Part shown: positions 1 to 9,578 of the stretch, one piece after another
Position numbering within the stretch: the stretch's first letter is position 1
Layout: the number at the start of each line of letters is the position of its first letter
Assembly (NCBI RefSeq): GCF_027359395.1
Contig: NZ_CP114778.1
Span: forward strand, 62,001-126,000
DNA: 64,000 bases
Source: Prochlorococcus marinus str. MIT 1013
Lineage (GTDB): Bacteria > Cyanobacteriota > Cyanobacteriia > PCC-6307 > Cyanobiaceae
Direction: 5' to 3'
Notes under the pieces: model-generated
The model's database searches: none
Told to the model about the DNA's origin: nothing
What the model saw: only the letters and a program-made list of their open reading frames with translations
Made by a program: the position numbers and the translations under genes

Positions 1-1
1 T

Positions 2-1504
2 GCAATGCTTGCTTGTGCAAGGATTGGAGCACCACATTCAGTCGTGTTTGGAGGTTTTTCCTCTGAGGCTTTAAGGGACCGATTAATTAATGGAGAAGCG
101 AAAGCAGTAATTACAGCTGATGGGGGTTTTAGAAAAGATAAAATAATTCCTCTTAAAGATGCTGTTGATCAAGCCTTGGAGGGTGGTGGTTGCCCAAAGG
201 TCGAATCAGTTTTAGTTGTTCAAAGGACAAAAAAGCTTATTGCTATGGACGATGGTAGAGATTATTGGTGGCATGAAATTGTAGATAGTCAATCAGAAGA
301 ATGTTTGCCAGAACAAATGGATAGTGAGGATTGCTTATTTGTTTTATATACTTCTGGTTCTACAGGCAAACCAAAGGGAGTAGTTCATTCAACTGCTGGG
401 TATAACCTTTGGTCTCATTTAACTTTTAAATGGATTTTTGATATTCGTGAAAATGATGTTTATTGGTGCACGGCTGATGTGGGTTGGATAACGGGACATA
501 GTTATATCGTCTATGGCCCACTATCTAATGGTGCAACTACTGTTATGTACGAAGGAGTTCCAAGGCCATCAAATCCAGGCGCTTTTTGGGACGTAATTCA
601 GAGGCATAAAATTTCGATTTTTTATACTGCTCCAACTGCTATAAGGGCCTTTATGAAAGGAGGAGAAAAGATTCCTAAGCAATACGATTTATCAAGTTTA
701 AGACTTTTAGGAACTGTGGGAGAGCCAATTAATCCAGAGGCTTGGATCTGGTATCGAGACGTTATTGGAGGAGGTAGATGCCCAATAGTTGATACATGGT
801 GGCAAACAGAAACTGGAGGAGTAATGATTAGTCCTCTTCCAGGAGCGACTCCAACAAAACCTGGATCAGCAACTTTCCCTTTGCCTGGGATCGAAGCCGA
901 CGTGGTCAATTCAGATGGCGTCTCTGTATCTAATAATGAGGGTGGATATTTGGTAGTTAAAAGACCATGGCCTGGAATGATGAGAAATGTTTATGGAGAT
1001 GAAAAAAGATTTAGAGAGAGTTACTGGGAGTATTTAAAACCTTCAGACAATAGCTATATATATTTTGCCGGAGATGGGGCTCGAAGAGATGAGGAAGGTT
1101 ATTTTTGGGTTATGGGACGAGTTGATGATGTTATCAATGTCTCTGGTCATAGACTTGGAACAATGGAAATAGAATCAGCTTTAGTTAGTCATGAGCTCAT
1201 CTCAGAAGCTGCCGTAGTGGGTAGACCTGATGATTTAAAAGGGGAATCAATAGTAGCCTTTGTCACGTTAATAACTGGTACAGATGCAAATGAAAATATT
1301 GATGCACAATTAAAAAAACACGTCGTTAATGAAATAGGACCAATTGCTAAACCTGATGAAATTAAATTTACTGATTCTCTTCCTAAAACAAGAAGTGGAA
1401 AAATAATGCGCAGAATTTTGAGGGCACTGGCTTCGGGCGATGAAATAAGCGGAGATACAAGTACTCTTGAAGACAGATCGGTTTTAGATAAATTAAGAAG
1501 TTAA
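2..1504 (+). CDS. acs: Acetyl-CoA synthetase, 5'-truncated by window edge
   Basis: AMP-forming acetyl-CoA synthetase, which activates acetate with ATP and CoA. The frame is already open at the first base, so about 150 N-terminal residues of the usual ~650 lie outside the window; the first visible ATG is internal. The visible part carries the adenylation core [15 protein letters not shown], the WWQTETGG region, and the C-terminal [13 protein letters not shown] segment. Its lysine is the residue acetylated for control in characterised Acs enzymes. The gene converges on the next one with only two bases between the stops. Family assignment is secure; the 5' end and promoter cannot be judged. Confidence 0.96.
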   Translation, partial: AMLACARIGAPHSVVFGGFSSEALRDRLINGEAKAVITADGGFRKDKIIPLKDAVDQALEGGGCPKVESVLVVQRTKKLIAMDDGRDYWWHEIVDSQSEECLPEQMDSEDCLFVLYTSGSTGKPKGVVHSTAGYNLWSHLTFKWIFDIRENDVYWCTADVGWITGHSYIVYGPLSNGATTVMYEGVPRPSNPGAFWDVIQRHKISIFYTAPTAIRAFMKGGEKIPKQYDLSSLRLLGTVGEPINPEAWIWYRDVIGGGRCPIVDTWWQTETGGVMISPLPGATPTKPGSATFPLPGIEADVVNSDGVSVSNNEGGYLVVKRPWPGMMRNVYGDEKRFRESYWEYLKPSDNSYIYFAGDGARRDEEGYFWVMGRVDDVINVSGHRLGTMEIESALVSHELISEAAVVGRPDDLKGESIVAFVTLITGTDANENIDAQLKKHVVNEIGPIAKPDEIKFTDSLPKTRSGKIMRRILRALASGDEISGDTSTLEDRSVLDKLRS

Positions 1505-1506
1505 TA

Positions 1507-2232
1507 CTAGATTTTCCAATGAGATACTTGATCGACTATTAAATCAATTTTCTCGTATTTTAAAGAGCTTTGTAAATTTGACTTTAGTAACTTCTCTCTT
1601 ATACCTAAACTTACTGGTGTTAGATGATTACCATCTAACACCATGATTTTAGATTTATCAGAAGATCGTTCCTTTAATGATTTAAGCAAAAAATCATTTT
1701 GATCCAGATTATCATTTTTAAATTTTATTAATAGATTATTTACTTGTAAATAGTGTTCTCTAACAAGATTTAATGTTTCGTTAGGACTTGGACTAAATTC
1801 AGTTTGGAAGTTAAGCTTTTGAGACATTTTTCTAAGCAAAGGTATAGATTTATCTGCCTTAAAATTATTAAAGCTTATAGCTACTAAGCCATCGCAATTC
1901 CTACCCCCATCGGGTGCTAGTAAATGTAATTTACATCCAAGGCTATGACCTAGTCTTATTGACTTTGGAACTAAGCCAACTCTTTTTTTAAGACTTTTTC
2001 GAGATTGACGGAATTGTTTCCACGCATGATTGGCTTGAAGTTGATGATCAAAATTAGGGATATAGCCCCATGAATGTACTGCAAAATTTCTTTTTAAAAG
2101 ACCAGAAATAAGTCTTTTGTATGTAACTTCTGGCTTGATTGAAACATAGCTACCTCCAATTAGTTCTATAAGACCAACTGGTCTTGAGGGCCATTGACAG
2201 AAAACATCATTTATACGTCTAAAGGTACACAT
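1507..2232 (-). CDS. DUF1350-family alpha/beta-hydrolase-like protein
   Basis: A 241-residue protein that I match to the DUF1350 family, a cyanobacterial and chloroplast group with an alpha/beta-hydrolase-like fold. The segment LGHSLGCKLHLL looks like a nucleophile elbow (G-H-S-L-G), and a late histidine in LDGNHLTP could complete a catalytic set. No signal peptide or membrane segment is seen. Substrate is unknown. It is convergent with acs, and its 5' end lies about 140 bases from the divergent exonuclease gene, so that gap must hold both promoters. Confidence 0.75.
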   Translation of the reverse strand: MCTFRRINDVFCQWPSRPVGLIELIGGSYVSIKPEVTYKRLISGLLKRNFAVHSWGYIPNFDHQLQANHAWKQFRQSRKSLKKRVGLVPKSIRLGHSLGCKLHLLAPDGGRNCDGLVAISFNNFKADKSIPLLRKMSQKLNFQTEFSPSPNETLNLVREHYLQVNNLLIKFKNDNLDQNDFLLKSLKERSSDKSKIMVLDGNHLTPVSLGIREKLLKSNLQSSLKYEKIDLIVDQVSHWKI

Positions 2233-2371
2233 TGATGAAAAATCACTCGTTAAGAGAAATAGAAAACAATTATAAATTAAAAATAAGTATCTTTTATTTC
2301 TAATGTTCTACTAAGTTTTTCTTCAACTCTGTTTTTTGATAATAATAGAAGTATGACTAATTAATTTTGAA

Positions 2372-3217
2372 GTGAGAGAAGAGCAGAATCATCAGAAAGT
2401 GAGTGAGCAGCTTGACTTTCTAAATGAAACAACTAAAGAAATTGCCAATGAAAAAGAAAAAGATTTAGGAGTAAAAAGTTCTCTCAAATCAAGAGAAGAA
2501 CGTGTTGGAATTTTAGGGGAAGAACTACCACCTGAGAATATCTTGATATTAGATACAGAAACCACAGGTCTTGACAATGTAAATGATGATTGTATTGAAG
2601 TAGGTTCGATCCTTTTTAATGTCAAAAGTAGATCGGTGTTAGCGCAGCAATCTTTTCTTTTACCAGTTGAAATTAATAAGGCAGAAAAAATAAACAAAAT
2701 TCCTGCTGAAATAACCCGATTGCCTCAACCTCTATCTGAAGCAATTAAATATTTTGAATCTTTAGTTAGAGTATCTGATCTGATTGTTGCTCACAATGCA
2801 GAATTTGATATGAAATGGTTTGGTCTGAACAAATTGCCTCAGATCGAAAAACAATGGATATGTTCTATGGATGATATAACTTGGCCAGCTGATAGACAAT
2901 TGAAGACGCGCCCCTCTGTTAGAGATCTTGCATTGGCTTATGGTATTCCAGTCTGGGATGCACATAGAGCTTTGACAGATTGCATATATTTGGCAGAGGT
3001 TTTTAAAAGATGTAGTGAACTTGAAAAACTATTAATTAGAGCGTTAGAACCAAAAGTTCTGTTTCGTGCTGAGATTTCCTATGAAGATAGGCTTTTAGCG
3101 AAAAATGCTGGCTTTAGGTGGAATGATGCAATTAAAGGTGCTTGGTCTAGAAAGATGAGTCGTAGGGATATGGAAAAATTAGAATTCCCTGTATGTGAGG
3201 TCGACTTTAATGCTTGA
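2372..3217 (+). CDS. DnaQ-like 3'-5' exonuclease with C-terminal extra domain
   Basis: A DEDDh-type exonuclease. Motif Exo I is ILDTETTGL (Asp and Glu near residues 63-65), Exo II lies in HNAEFDMKWF, and Exo III in WDAHRALTDC with the His and Asp. This is the fold of the DNA polymerase III epsilon subunit, but the protein has a charged N-terminal extension of about 55 residues and a C-terminal segment (about 225-281, FRAEISYEDRLLAKNAGFRW) resembling small add-on domains of other cyanobacterial exonucleases. It may be a stand-alone repair or RNA-processing nuclease rather than the replicative proofreader. The start is GTG. Confidence 0.85.
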   Translation: MREEQNHQKVSEQLDFLNETTKEIANEKEKDLGVKSSLKSREERVGILGEELPPENILILDTETTGLDNVNDDCIEVGSILFNVKSRSVLAQQSFLLPVEINKAEKINKIPAEITRLPQPLSEAIKYFESLVRVSDLIVAHNAEFDMKWFGLNKLPQIEKQWICSMDDITWPADRQLKTRPSVRDLALAYGIPVWDAHRALTDCIYLAEVFKRCSELEKLLIRALEPKVLFRAEISYEDRLLAKNAGFRWNDAIKGAWSRKMSRRDMEKLEFPVCEVDFNA

Positions 3218-3268
3218 GTTGGACTTTTGATAAAGTACTCATTTCAAATCTTTGCTATATGTTTAATG

Positions 3269-3296
3269 TAATGAGTAATGAGTAATGAGTAATGAG
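3269..3296 (+). repeat. Four tandem copies of 7-mer TAATGAG
   Basis: The heptamer TAATGAG occurs four times head to tail without mismatch between the exonuclease stop and the next small gene. The unit is short enough to change copy number by slippage. It contains overlapping stop codons, so it is not coding. Confidence 0.95.
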
Positions 3297-3326
3297 TTTT
3301 TCTAGAGTTTTCTCCATGATTGATTT

Positions 3327-3614
3327 ATGAGAAAATATTTCACTAAGAAAAATATAGTTGGCCAGTGTTCTTTTGTTAAAAGTAAGACTGATGGTAAAGA
3401 ATTGAAGAAGCGTCTCAGACAATGGCAGCACTCAAGAAGTTGGGCTCGTTTAATTTGTGAAGCGGAAAGAATGTGGAGTCTTGAATCAAGAGAACTTAAG
3501 AGGCTCGGAGCGATTGAACTAATTCAACTCCAAAATGAAATGCCTTTTAATGTGAGAAGAAGAGTTAATTTTTGGTTGGTTAAATACTCAGGTGCTACTC
3601 GACTAGAGGATTAA
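3327..3614 (+). CDS. Small basic protein of unknown function
   Basis: 95 residues with no recognised domain. It is rich in Arg, Lys and Trp (WQHSRSWARLICEAERMW) and looks mostly helical and soluble. It stands alone between the exonuclease and hisS, both on the same strand, with about 110 bases before and 130 after. Base composition matches the neighbours. I regard it as a genuine lineage-specific gene, but no function can be proposed. Confidence 0.7.
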   Translation: MRKYFTKKNIVGQCSFVKSKTDGKELKKRLRQWQHSRSWARLICEAERMWSLESRELKRLGAIELIQLQNEMPFNVRRRVNFWLVKYSGATRLED

Positions 3615-3742
3615 GCTTAATGACCATTCTAAAATGTGTCTCAGTTATTTGGGATGGCAAAACTCATCTATAAAATATTATTTTTCAGTTTACGTAAACA
3701 ACTACTATTAAACAAACAATAAATAATTTTGCTGAATCTACT

Positions 3743-5014
3743 TTGACCAATCTCAAGAATTTAAGAGGAATGGTAGATCTTTTACCTGCTCAGAGTTACG
3801 GCTGGCAAAAGGTCGAATCAATTGCACTTGAACATTTTAGTCGAGCTGGGCTTCAAGAAATTAGAACACCGATTATTGAACAAACTGAATTATTTTCGAG
3901 AAGCATTGGAGAAAATACCGATGTTGTGGGCAAAGAAATGTACACTTTCGACGATAGAGGAGGTCGTTCTTGCACTTTGAGGCCTGAGGGTACGGCTTCT
4001 GTCGCGAGATCAATTGTCCAGCATGGATTATTAAATAATGGGCCTCAAAGACTCTGGTACAGAGGACCAATGTTTAGATACGAGCGTCCTCAAGCAGGAA
4101 GACAAAGACAGTTCCATCAAATTGGGGTTGAATTTGTTGGATTAGCCTCTGTCATGAGTGACGCTGAGGTTATTTCAATAGCTTGGAATTTTTTAAAAGA
4201 TATTGGTCTGAATGATTTGAATTTAGAAATTAATAGTCTTGGAAGTAATGAAGATCGAAATATTTTCAAAGAAGAGTTGAAAAATTGGCTTAATCAGAGA
4301 TTTGATTTGTTAGATGAAGATTCTCAGAAAAGAATTAATGTTAATCCCTTGAGAATATTAGATAGTAAGAATAACTCCATAAAAGAACTTTTATTTGAGG
4401 CTCCTTCTTTAAATGACTTTTTATCAAATGAGAGTAAAACTAGATTTGATTATTTGCAGAAGTTACTCGATAATCTAAATATCCCATATAAAATCAATAA
4501 TAATTTGGTAAGGGGACTTGATTATTATTCTCATACAGCTTTTGAAATAACAAGTGAGCACTTGGGTTCTCAAGCAACTGTATGTGGTGGAGGGCGTTAT
4601 GATGGCCTGATAAGCGAACTGGGGGGAGCTCAAGCTCCATCAATCGGCTGGGCTATTGGTATGGAAAGACTAATGATTCTTGCTGCAGATAAAATTTTAC
4701 AATCAAAATCTCCAGATGTTTATGTGATTCATAAAGGTGAAAAAGCTGAGCAACTTGCTCTGGAAATTACTTGTAAGCTAAGGTCATCAAACTTAAAGAT
4801 TGAATTGGACTACTCAGGTTCATCTTTTTCAAAACAATTTAAGCGAGCAGATAAAAGTAGGGCTAAATGGGCCTTAGTTATAGGAGAGGATGAGGCATCT
4901 AAAGGTCAATTATTGATTAAGAACTTAAGGTATAAACAAAAGGATGAGGAGAGTAACGAATATATTTTTTCAAAGGAGGATCTTGATCAGTTAATTAAAA
5001 AATTGATTGCTTAA
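3743..5014 (+). CDS. hisS: Histidyl-tRNA synthetase
   Basis: Class II synthetase charging tRNA-His, 423 residues, the usual bacterial length. Visible motifs: motif 2 in [20 protein letters not shown], the HisRS signature [13 protein letters not shown], motif 3 around [10 protein letters not shown], and a C-terminal anticodon-binding domain (about 325-423). The start is TTG, giving [15 protein letters not shown], which matches the family N-terminus. UDP-glucose dehydrogenase follows after 21 bases on the same strand, so the two may be co-transcribed. Confidence 0.97.
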   Translation: MTNLKNLRGMVDLLPAQSYGWQKVESIALEHFSRAGLQEIRTPIIEQTELFSRSIGENTDVVGKEMYTFDDRGGRSCTLRPEGTASVARSIVQHGLLNNGPQRLWYRGPMFRYERPQAGRQRQFHQIGVEFVGLASVMSDAEVISIAWNFLKDIGLNDLNLEINSLGSNEDRNIFKEELKNWLNQRFDLLDEDSQKRINVNPLRILDSKNNSIKELLFEAPSLNDFLSNESKTRFDYLQKLLDNLNIPYKINNNLVRGLDYYSHTAFEITSEHLGSQATVCGGGRYDGLISELGGAQAPSIGWAIGMERLMILAADKILQSKSPDVYVIHKGEKAEQLALEITCKLRSSNLKIELDYSGSSFSKQFKRADKSRAKWALVIGEDEASKGQLLIKNLRYKQKDEESNEYIFSKEDLDQLIKKLIA

Positions 5015-5035
5015 GAAAATGATGAGTTGTTTTAA

Positions 5036-6439
5036 ATGAGCTCTATTAAAATCCAAAGAATATGTTGTATTGGCGCAGGTTATGTTGGTGGACCAACCAT
5101 GTCTGTTATTGCAGATAAATGTCCCGATATAGAAGTTAGGGTTGTTGACATCAATAAAGAACGAATTGATGCATGGAATAATTCAGATCTCAATAAATTG
5201 CCAATATTTGAACCTGGATTAGATCGGATAATTTCAAGAACAAGAGGTCGCAACCTTTTCTTTAGTACAGAAATGGAAAAGTCAATATCTGATGCTGATA
5301 TGATTTTTATATCAGTTAATACCCCAACAAAAACAAAAGGTCTTGGAGCTGGACAAGCAAGTGATCTTAGTTGGGTTGAAGCTAGTGCAAGGCAAGTAGC
5401 TAAATATGCAGAAGGACATACAATAGTAATTGAAAAAAGTACTCTTCCAGTTCGTACTGCACAAGCAATAAAAGAGATACTTAAGACAGCAAATAGAGAG
5501 AATCAAAAAAATGAAATTTCAAAAACTTTTTCTGTTTTATCTAATCCTGAATTCTTGGCGGAAGGTACCGCAATTAATGACTTGGAAACACCTGATAGGG
5601 TTTTAATTGGCGGAGAGGATCCTGACGCTATAGATGCACTGGTTAAGATTTATTTGAATTGGGTTCCTAGTGAACAGATAATTTGTACTAATTTATGGAG
5701 TAGCGAGCTTTCGAAATTAGCTGCTAATGCATTTCTGGCTCAGAGAATTAGTTCGATAAATTCTATTTCAGCGTTTTGTGAAGCTACTGGGGCTGATGTT
5801 CAGGAAGTTGCCAAAGCAATAGGAACAGATAAAAGGATAGGTAATCAATTTCTTAGTGCAGGGCCTGGGTTTGGAGGGAGCTGCTTTAAAAAGGATATTT
5901 TGAATTTGGTTTATTTAAGTGGATATTTTGGTTTGCCAGAGGTCGCTGATTACTGGAATCAAGTTGTGGTTCTCAATACTTGGCAGCAAGATAGGATTTA
6001 TAAAATTGTCCTTGAGAAGCTTTTTGGAACAGTTAATGGAAAAAATATAGCAATATTAGGTTTTTCTTTTAAAGCAAACACAAACGATACTCGAGAATCT
6101 CCTGCAATAAGAATTTCCAGTGACTTGCTCGAAGAAGGAGCAATCTTATCAATTTATGACCCTAAGGTCTCATCTGAGAGAATAGAAGAAGATTTCGAAA
6201 AATTCGCAATCAATAATCAAGGGATTTGGAAAATGGCCAATTCCATTCCAGAAGCTTTAGAAAATGTTGATGCAGTTTTAATTCTTACTGCATGGGATGA
6301 ATTCTTTGGACTTGATTGGAATTATTTAGCTTCTTTGATGAGATCACCAGCTTGGGTTTTTGATACAAGATCAGTTGTTAATCGAAATGAAATAGAAAAT
6401 ACAGGCCTAAATTTATGGAAGTTGGGCGAGGGGAGCTAA
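5036..6439 (+). CDS. UDP-glucose 6-dehydrogenase, eukaryote-like subfamily
   Basis: NAD-dependent oxidation of UDP-glucose to UDP-glucuronate, a precursor for surface polysaccharides. N-terminal Rossmann motif IGAGYVGGP; catalytic cysteine near residue 283 in GPGFGGSCFKKD; C-terminal UDP-binding domain to residue 467. The central segment LSKLAANAFLAQRISSINS and the overall length resemble animal and plant UGDH more than the shorter typical bacterial Ugd. It follows hisS closely. No polysaccharide export genes adjoin it. Confidence 0.93.
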   Translation: MSSIKIQRICCIGAGYVGGPTMSVIADKCPDIEVRVVDINKERIDAWNNSDLNKLPIFEPGLDRIISRTRGRNLFFSTEMEKSISDADMIFISVNTPTKTKGLGAGQASDLSWVEASARQVAKYAEGHTIVIEKSTLPVRTAQAIKEILKTANRENQKNEISKTFSVLSNPEFLAEGTAINDLETPDRVLIGGEDPDAIDALVKIYLNWVPSEQIICTNLWSSELSKLAANAFLAQRISSINSISAFCEATGADVQEVAKAIGTDKRIGNQFLSAGPGFGGSCFKKDILNLVYLSGYFGLPEVADYWNQVVVLNTWQQDRIYKIVLEKLFGTVNGKNIAILGFSFKANTNDTRESPAIRISSDLLEEGAILSIYDPKVSSERIEEDFEKFAINNQGIWKMANSIPEALENVDAVLILTAWDEFFGLDWNYLASLMRSPAWVFDTRSVVNRNEIENTGLNLWKLGEGS

Positions 6440-6531
6440 AATATAGTCAAAAAAAATTATATTGCTATTATGTTCGCTTAGATAATAAAGTCTAATTTAA
6501 GTGTTTATTTTATTTAATCTTTAGAAAGATA

Positions 6532-6759
6532 ATGATCTTTAAATTTATTTTCAAAAGACAGGCAAAAAAACCTCAGAAAAAATATGAACAAAAATTCGAC
6601 ATGAATAATTGGATGAGCTTAACAAAGGAAGAGAGATTTGAAATAGACTTTAAGGATAAGAATGAAATAATGAAAAAGAAAAAGGCGTTGTTAAGATCCA
6701 TCAGAGAAGAATATAATAAAATAAAAAATAAAAATTTTGATAAAGAATATAAAAAATAA
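6532..6759 (+). CDS. Small Lys/Glu-rich protein of unknown function
   Basis: 75 residues, extremely rich in Lys and Glu and very AT-rich. It starts MIFKFIFKRQAKKPQKKY and probably forms one long charged helix. No family is recognised. Its low-complexity composition means the frame could be open by chance, although it sits between genes on the same strand and begins with ATG after an AGAAAGA-like stretch. Confidence 0.5.
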   Translation: MIFKFIFKRQAKKPQKKYEQKFDMNNWMSLTKEERFEIDFKDKNEIMKKKKALLRSIREEYNKIKNKNFDKEYKK

Positions 6760-6809
6760 TGCATAAAAAGATATTAATTATGAATAGTATTTTAACTTAT
6801 TGATTTTCT

Positions 6810-7148
6810 ATGATTTGGCCTCCAATAAAAGCATGGTCTAGTAAGGTAGCAATTCGAGGAAACTTTCATTTCGTTGCAATAAACTATGGTGGTAAATTAT
6901 TAAAGAGATGGGTTGTTTTGATGTCTGTAGTTGATTCGGATTTAGTTTTCAAGGTTTCTTGGTCTCAATTAGTTGAGTCATCTAATTGGGAATGTGGATG
7001 GAATGAAAGTAAGGATTTAAATTCTTCTGAAATAGTTAATAATAGAGATGGTATACAAATTACTAATTGTATTCATCCATCTACTGATTCTGGATTAACT
7101 ATACCTATATCTAAAAAGACTATTAGACCTTGGTTTGACAATAGTTGA
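6810..7148 (+). CDS. Conserved-looking protein of unknown function
   Basis: 112 residues, soluble, Trp-rich (WPPIKAWSSKVAIRGNFHFV, WGLQ-like patches absent). The opening segment reads like a small beta-rich domain: residues 14-50 alternate hydrophobic positions and contain NYGGKLLKRWVVLMSVVD. No catalytic motif can be named. It sits 50 bases after the previous small gene and 86 before the next, all on one strand, so these three may share a transcript. Confidence 0.65.
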   Translation: MIWPPIKAWSSKVAIRGNFHFVAINYGGKLLKRWVVLMSVVDSDLVFKVSWSQLVESSNWECGWNESKDLNSSEIVNNRDGIQITNCIHPSTDSGLTIPISKKTIRPWFDNS

Positions 7149-7234
7149 ATATTATTTAAAGAAGATTTAACGAAATTAAGAAAAATTTTACTTAGTTACT
7201 TTCTTTCGTTTGGATTTTACGTTAAAAAAAGATA

Positions 7235-7492
7235 GTGGCTTGTCTAAGAATGATAGAACCAACTACCTGGTTATCAGAAAAAGAAGCTAGTGAGGTTTTA
7301 AGAGTAGATGAGCAATCTTTAGAGTTATTGAGAGAAAGAGGGTATTTAAAACCAGGATCTCATTGGAAGAGTTCAAATGATCCTAAGCAATTACCTTGGA
7401 AACCCAAAGTTTTCTATTGTATAAGTGGATGTAAAGAAGCTATTGAATATTGGCAGCAATGTGATGCTTGTTTTGATCAAAAAGCAGCTTAA
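7235..7492 (+). CDS. Small protein with possible helix-turn-helix (MerR/excisionase-like)
   Basis: 85 residues from a GTG start; an ATG at 7250 (MIEPTTWLSEKEASEVLRV) is an equally good start. The segment WLSEKEASEVLRVDEQSLELLRERGYLKPG resembles the winged-helix DNA-binding part of excisionase and MerR-like proteins, with a Cys-containing tail (CISGCKEAIEYWQQCDAC) that could bind metal. It is more likely a small conserved cyanobacterial protein than a phage excisionase, since no phage genes are near. Confidence 0.65.
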   Translation: MACLRMIEPTTWLSEKEASEVLRVDEQSLELLRERGYLKPGSHWKSSNDPKQLPWKPKVFYCISGCKEAIEYWQQCDACFDQKAA

Positions 7493-7536
7493 GTAAAAAA
7501 AGACTGTAAATGTCTGCTTATTTTAGAATAAATTTT

Positions 7537-7701
7537 TTAGGCCACTAGCTTTTCACCTTTACAATCTTCTATAGACGTCTCCAGAATTGGATAAAGAGAA
7601 ATCATTTTTCCATATTCGGCTGATGTTCTATAAAAACTTGCTTTTTTTCTATAGTGGTCTTCCGTTCCCATCTCTAGACTATTGATTCTGTGGATATCCA
7701 T
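7537..7701 (-). CDS. Small protein, 54 residues, unknown function
   Basis: A complete short frame on the minus strand beginning MDIHRINSLEMGTEDHYRKK and ending GEKLVA, with a second ATG at residue 11. The composition (Tyr, Lys, Glu, Ser) is protein-like and unlike the very AT-rich DNA around it: this 165-base block stands out from the non-coding sequence on its right. It is convergent with the preceding gene. No family is recognised. Confidence 0.6.
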   Translation of the reverse strand: MDIHRINSLEMGTEDHYRKKASFYRTSAEYGKMISLYPILETSIEDCKGEKLVA

Positions 7702-8078
7702 GAAGAGTTATTCAAATGTATTTAATTACTTAATAGTTGTAAATAAAGAATCCAAATTAATCTTTTATATTAATTACATATTTGAGTGTATTTATATTGA
7801 TTTATAGACTTTATCGGTTTCGAATGCCTGATATTTTTTGTTTTTATGTATCAATTAATTCTTTAATTAAAGATTATTAGTTTGTATGTATGCATACTTT
7901 ATATTCGTAATTAATCCGTTGTATTCTATTTTTTCTATTTAAAAACCTATTTTTCTGATAATTTTTTTGTTGTATAAGAATTAAAATAATAAAAAAAATT
8001 TACAGATTCTTTCTCTTGGATGATTATTTCGTGAATTTGCTGTAACCTCCGATCGGTTTTGAAAAAATTGCACTTCTA
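7702..8078. promoter_or_regulatory. Long AT-rich leader upstream of pcb
   Basis: About 375 bases with no convincing frame on either strand, extremely AT-rich, ending at the pcb ATG. It must contain the pcb promoter and untranslated leader. No clear Shine-Dalgarno sequence precedes the ATG; the last 40 bases (CTGTAACCTCCGATCGG) are more GC-rich than the rest and could fold or bind a regulator. The promoter position cannot be fixed from sequence alone. Confidence 0.5.
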
Positions 8079-9131
8079 ATGCAGACCTATGGAAATCCAG
8101 GTGTCACCTACGGGTGGTGGGCTGGTAACTCAGGGGTCACCAACCGTTCAGGCAAATTTATTGCTGCACATGCCGCTCATACCGGTTTGATTGCTTTCTG
8201 GGCTGGTGCCTTCACGTTATTTGAATTGGCTCGTTTTGACCCTTCCGTACCAATGGGTCATCAGCCTTTAATTGCGCTTCCTCATTTAGCAGCTCTAGGC
8301 TTAGGTTTTGATGAGACTGGAACTTTTGTGGGTGGTACTGCAGTCGTATCAATTGCAGTAGTCCACTTAGTTTTGTCCATGGTTTATGGCGCTGGTGGAT
8401 TAATGCACTCATTGCTTTTCTCTAGCGATATGCAGGACTCTTCAGTAGTTCAAGCCAGGAAATTTAAACTTGAATGGGACAACCCTGACAACCAGACTTT
8501 CATCCTTGGACATCATTTGATTTTCTTTGGTGTCGCTTGTATATGGTTTGTTGAATGGGCCAGAATTCATGGAATTTATGATCCTGCTGTAGGTGCTATT
8601 CGTCAGGTTGAATATGACCTTAACTTGAGTCATATTTGGGATCACCAGTTCGACTTCCTTACAATTGATAGTTTGGAAGATGTTATGGGAGGTCATGCTT
8701 TCTTGGCTTTCTTGGAAATTACTGGTGGAGCATTCCATATAGCTACTAAACAAGTTGGAGAATATACAAAGTTCAAAGGAGCTGGTCTTCTTTCTGCAGA
8801 AGCTATTCTTTCTTGGTCTTTGGCTGGTATTGGCTGGATGGCAGTTGTCGCAGCATTCTGGTGCGCGCAAAATACTACTGTTTACCCTATCGAATGGTTT
8901 GGTGAACCATTGGCACTTAAGTTTGGCATTTCTCCTTATTGGATAGATACTGTTGATCTGCCTAACGGAGCGCATACTTCTCGTGCTTGGCTATCTAATG
9001 TGCATTATTACTTTGGGTTCTTCTTTATCCAAGGTCATTTATGGCATGCTCTAAGGGCTATGGGATTCGATTTCAAACGAGTAACAAATGCTTTGAGTAA
9101 TCTTGATACTGCTTCTGTATCATTAAAGTAG
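8079..9131 (+). CDS. pcb: Divinyl chlorophyll a/b-binding antenna protein Pcb
   Basis: Integral thylakoid antenna of the CP43/IsiA family that binds divinyl chlorophylls and serves the photosystems in Prochlorococcus in place of phycobilisomes. 350 residues with six expected membrane helices; the N-terminus MQTYGNPGVTYGWWAGNSGV and paired His residues in helices (FIAAHAAHTG, ILGHHLIFFG, GHLWHALRAMGF) are typical chlorophyll ligands. The large lumenal loop of true CP43 is absent. Its GC content and codon choice are higher than its neighbours, fitting high expression. Which Pcb paralogue this is cannot be decided. A strong terminator follows. Confidence 0.96.
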   Translation: MQTYGNPGVTYGWWAGNSGVTNRSGKFIAAHAAHTGLIAFWAGAFTLFELARFDPSVPMGHQPLIALPHLAALGLGFDETGTFVGGTAVVSIAVVHLVLSMVYGAGGLMHSLLFSSDMQDSSVVQARKFKLEWDNPDNQTFILGHHLIFFGVACIWFVEWARIHGIYDPAVGAIRQVEYDLNLSHIWDHQFDFLTIDSLEDVMGGHAFLAFLEITGGAFHIATKQVGEYTKFKGAGLLSAEAILSWSLAGIGWMAVVAAFWCAQNTTVYPIEWFGEPLALKFGISPYWIDTVDLPNGAHTSRAWLSNVHYYFGFFFIQGHLWHALRAMGFDFKRVTNALSNLDTASVSLK

Positions 9132-9147
9132 TTAAATAAAATTAACT

Positions 9148-9194
9148 CACTCAATAAAAAAGCCCCTCTTTATGAGGGGCTTTTTTATTGAGTG
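9148..9194 (+). terminator. Strong intrinsic terminator after pcb
   Basis: A perfect 21-base inverted repeat with a 5-base loop (TTTAT), GC core AGCCCCTC/GAGGGGCT and a flanking run of T. Because the arm outside the core is A-rich on one side and T-rich on the other, it can end transcription from both strands. It lies 16 bases after the pcb stop. Confidence 0.95.
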
Positions 9195-9578
9195 TTAGTC
9201 TTTTCTATTACTTTATGCTTAATTAAATGGGTGTGTTAAGTTAATGAGATATTAGAATTCAGAATTTTTCTAATTGCTAATAATCTCACAAATAATAGTA
9301 ATAAATAAAGGTTAATATTAAAAATGAGCTTGGTTGAGTTGATTTAAAATGTGGTAATTTTTTAAATATTCTAGTTTTCATATAACTTCCTTTTCTATCT
9401 TTAATAAATTTATCTAATAAATAGCTAATTCTTGGTTGATCTTTTATTTACTTATATTTAGAGGTAAATAAATTAGTTGATTGAGATATAATAAGAAGCA
9501 AATTTGCTTTGGATATCAATTATTAATATGGGATATTATTTTTTAGGGGTTTTGTTGATTTCGTTAGCGAATTAATAG
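9195..9578. other. AT-rich gap between pcb terminator and gltS-like gene
   Basis: About 380 bases with no credible gene. It presumably holds the promoter for the symporter. A 15-codon hydrophobic frame from 9528 ends in two stops immediately before the symporter ATG and is in the same frame; I do not regard it as a gene. Confidence 0.5.

Noticed and set aside
8442-8975. A long minus-strand open frame of 177 codons inside pcb.
   Set aside because: It is the antisense shadow of a highly conserved antenna gene and has no protein-like pattern.
9528-9578. A 15-codon hydrophobic frame (MGYYFLGVLLISLAN) ending in TAA TAG directly before the symporter ATG and in the same frame.
   Set aside because: No ribosome site, only 15 codons, and the AT-rich background makes such frames common; kept only as a remark.
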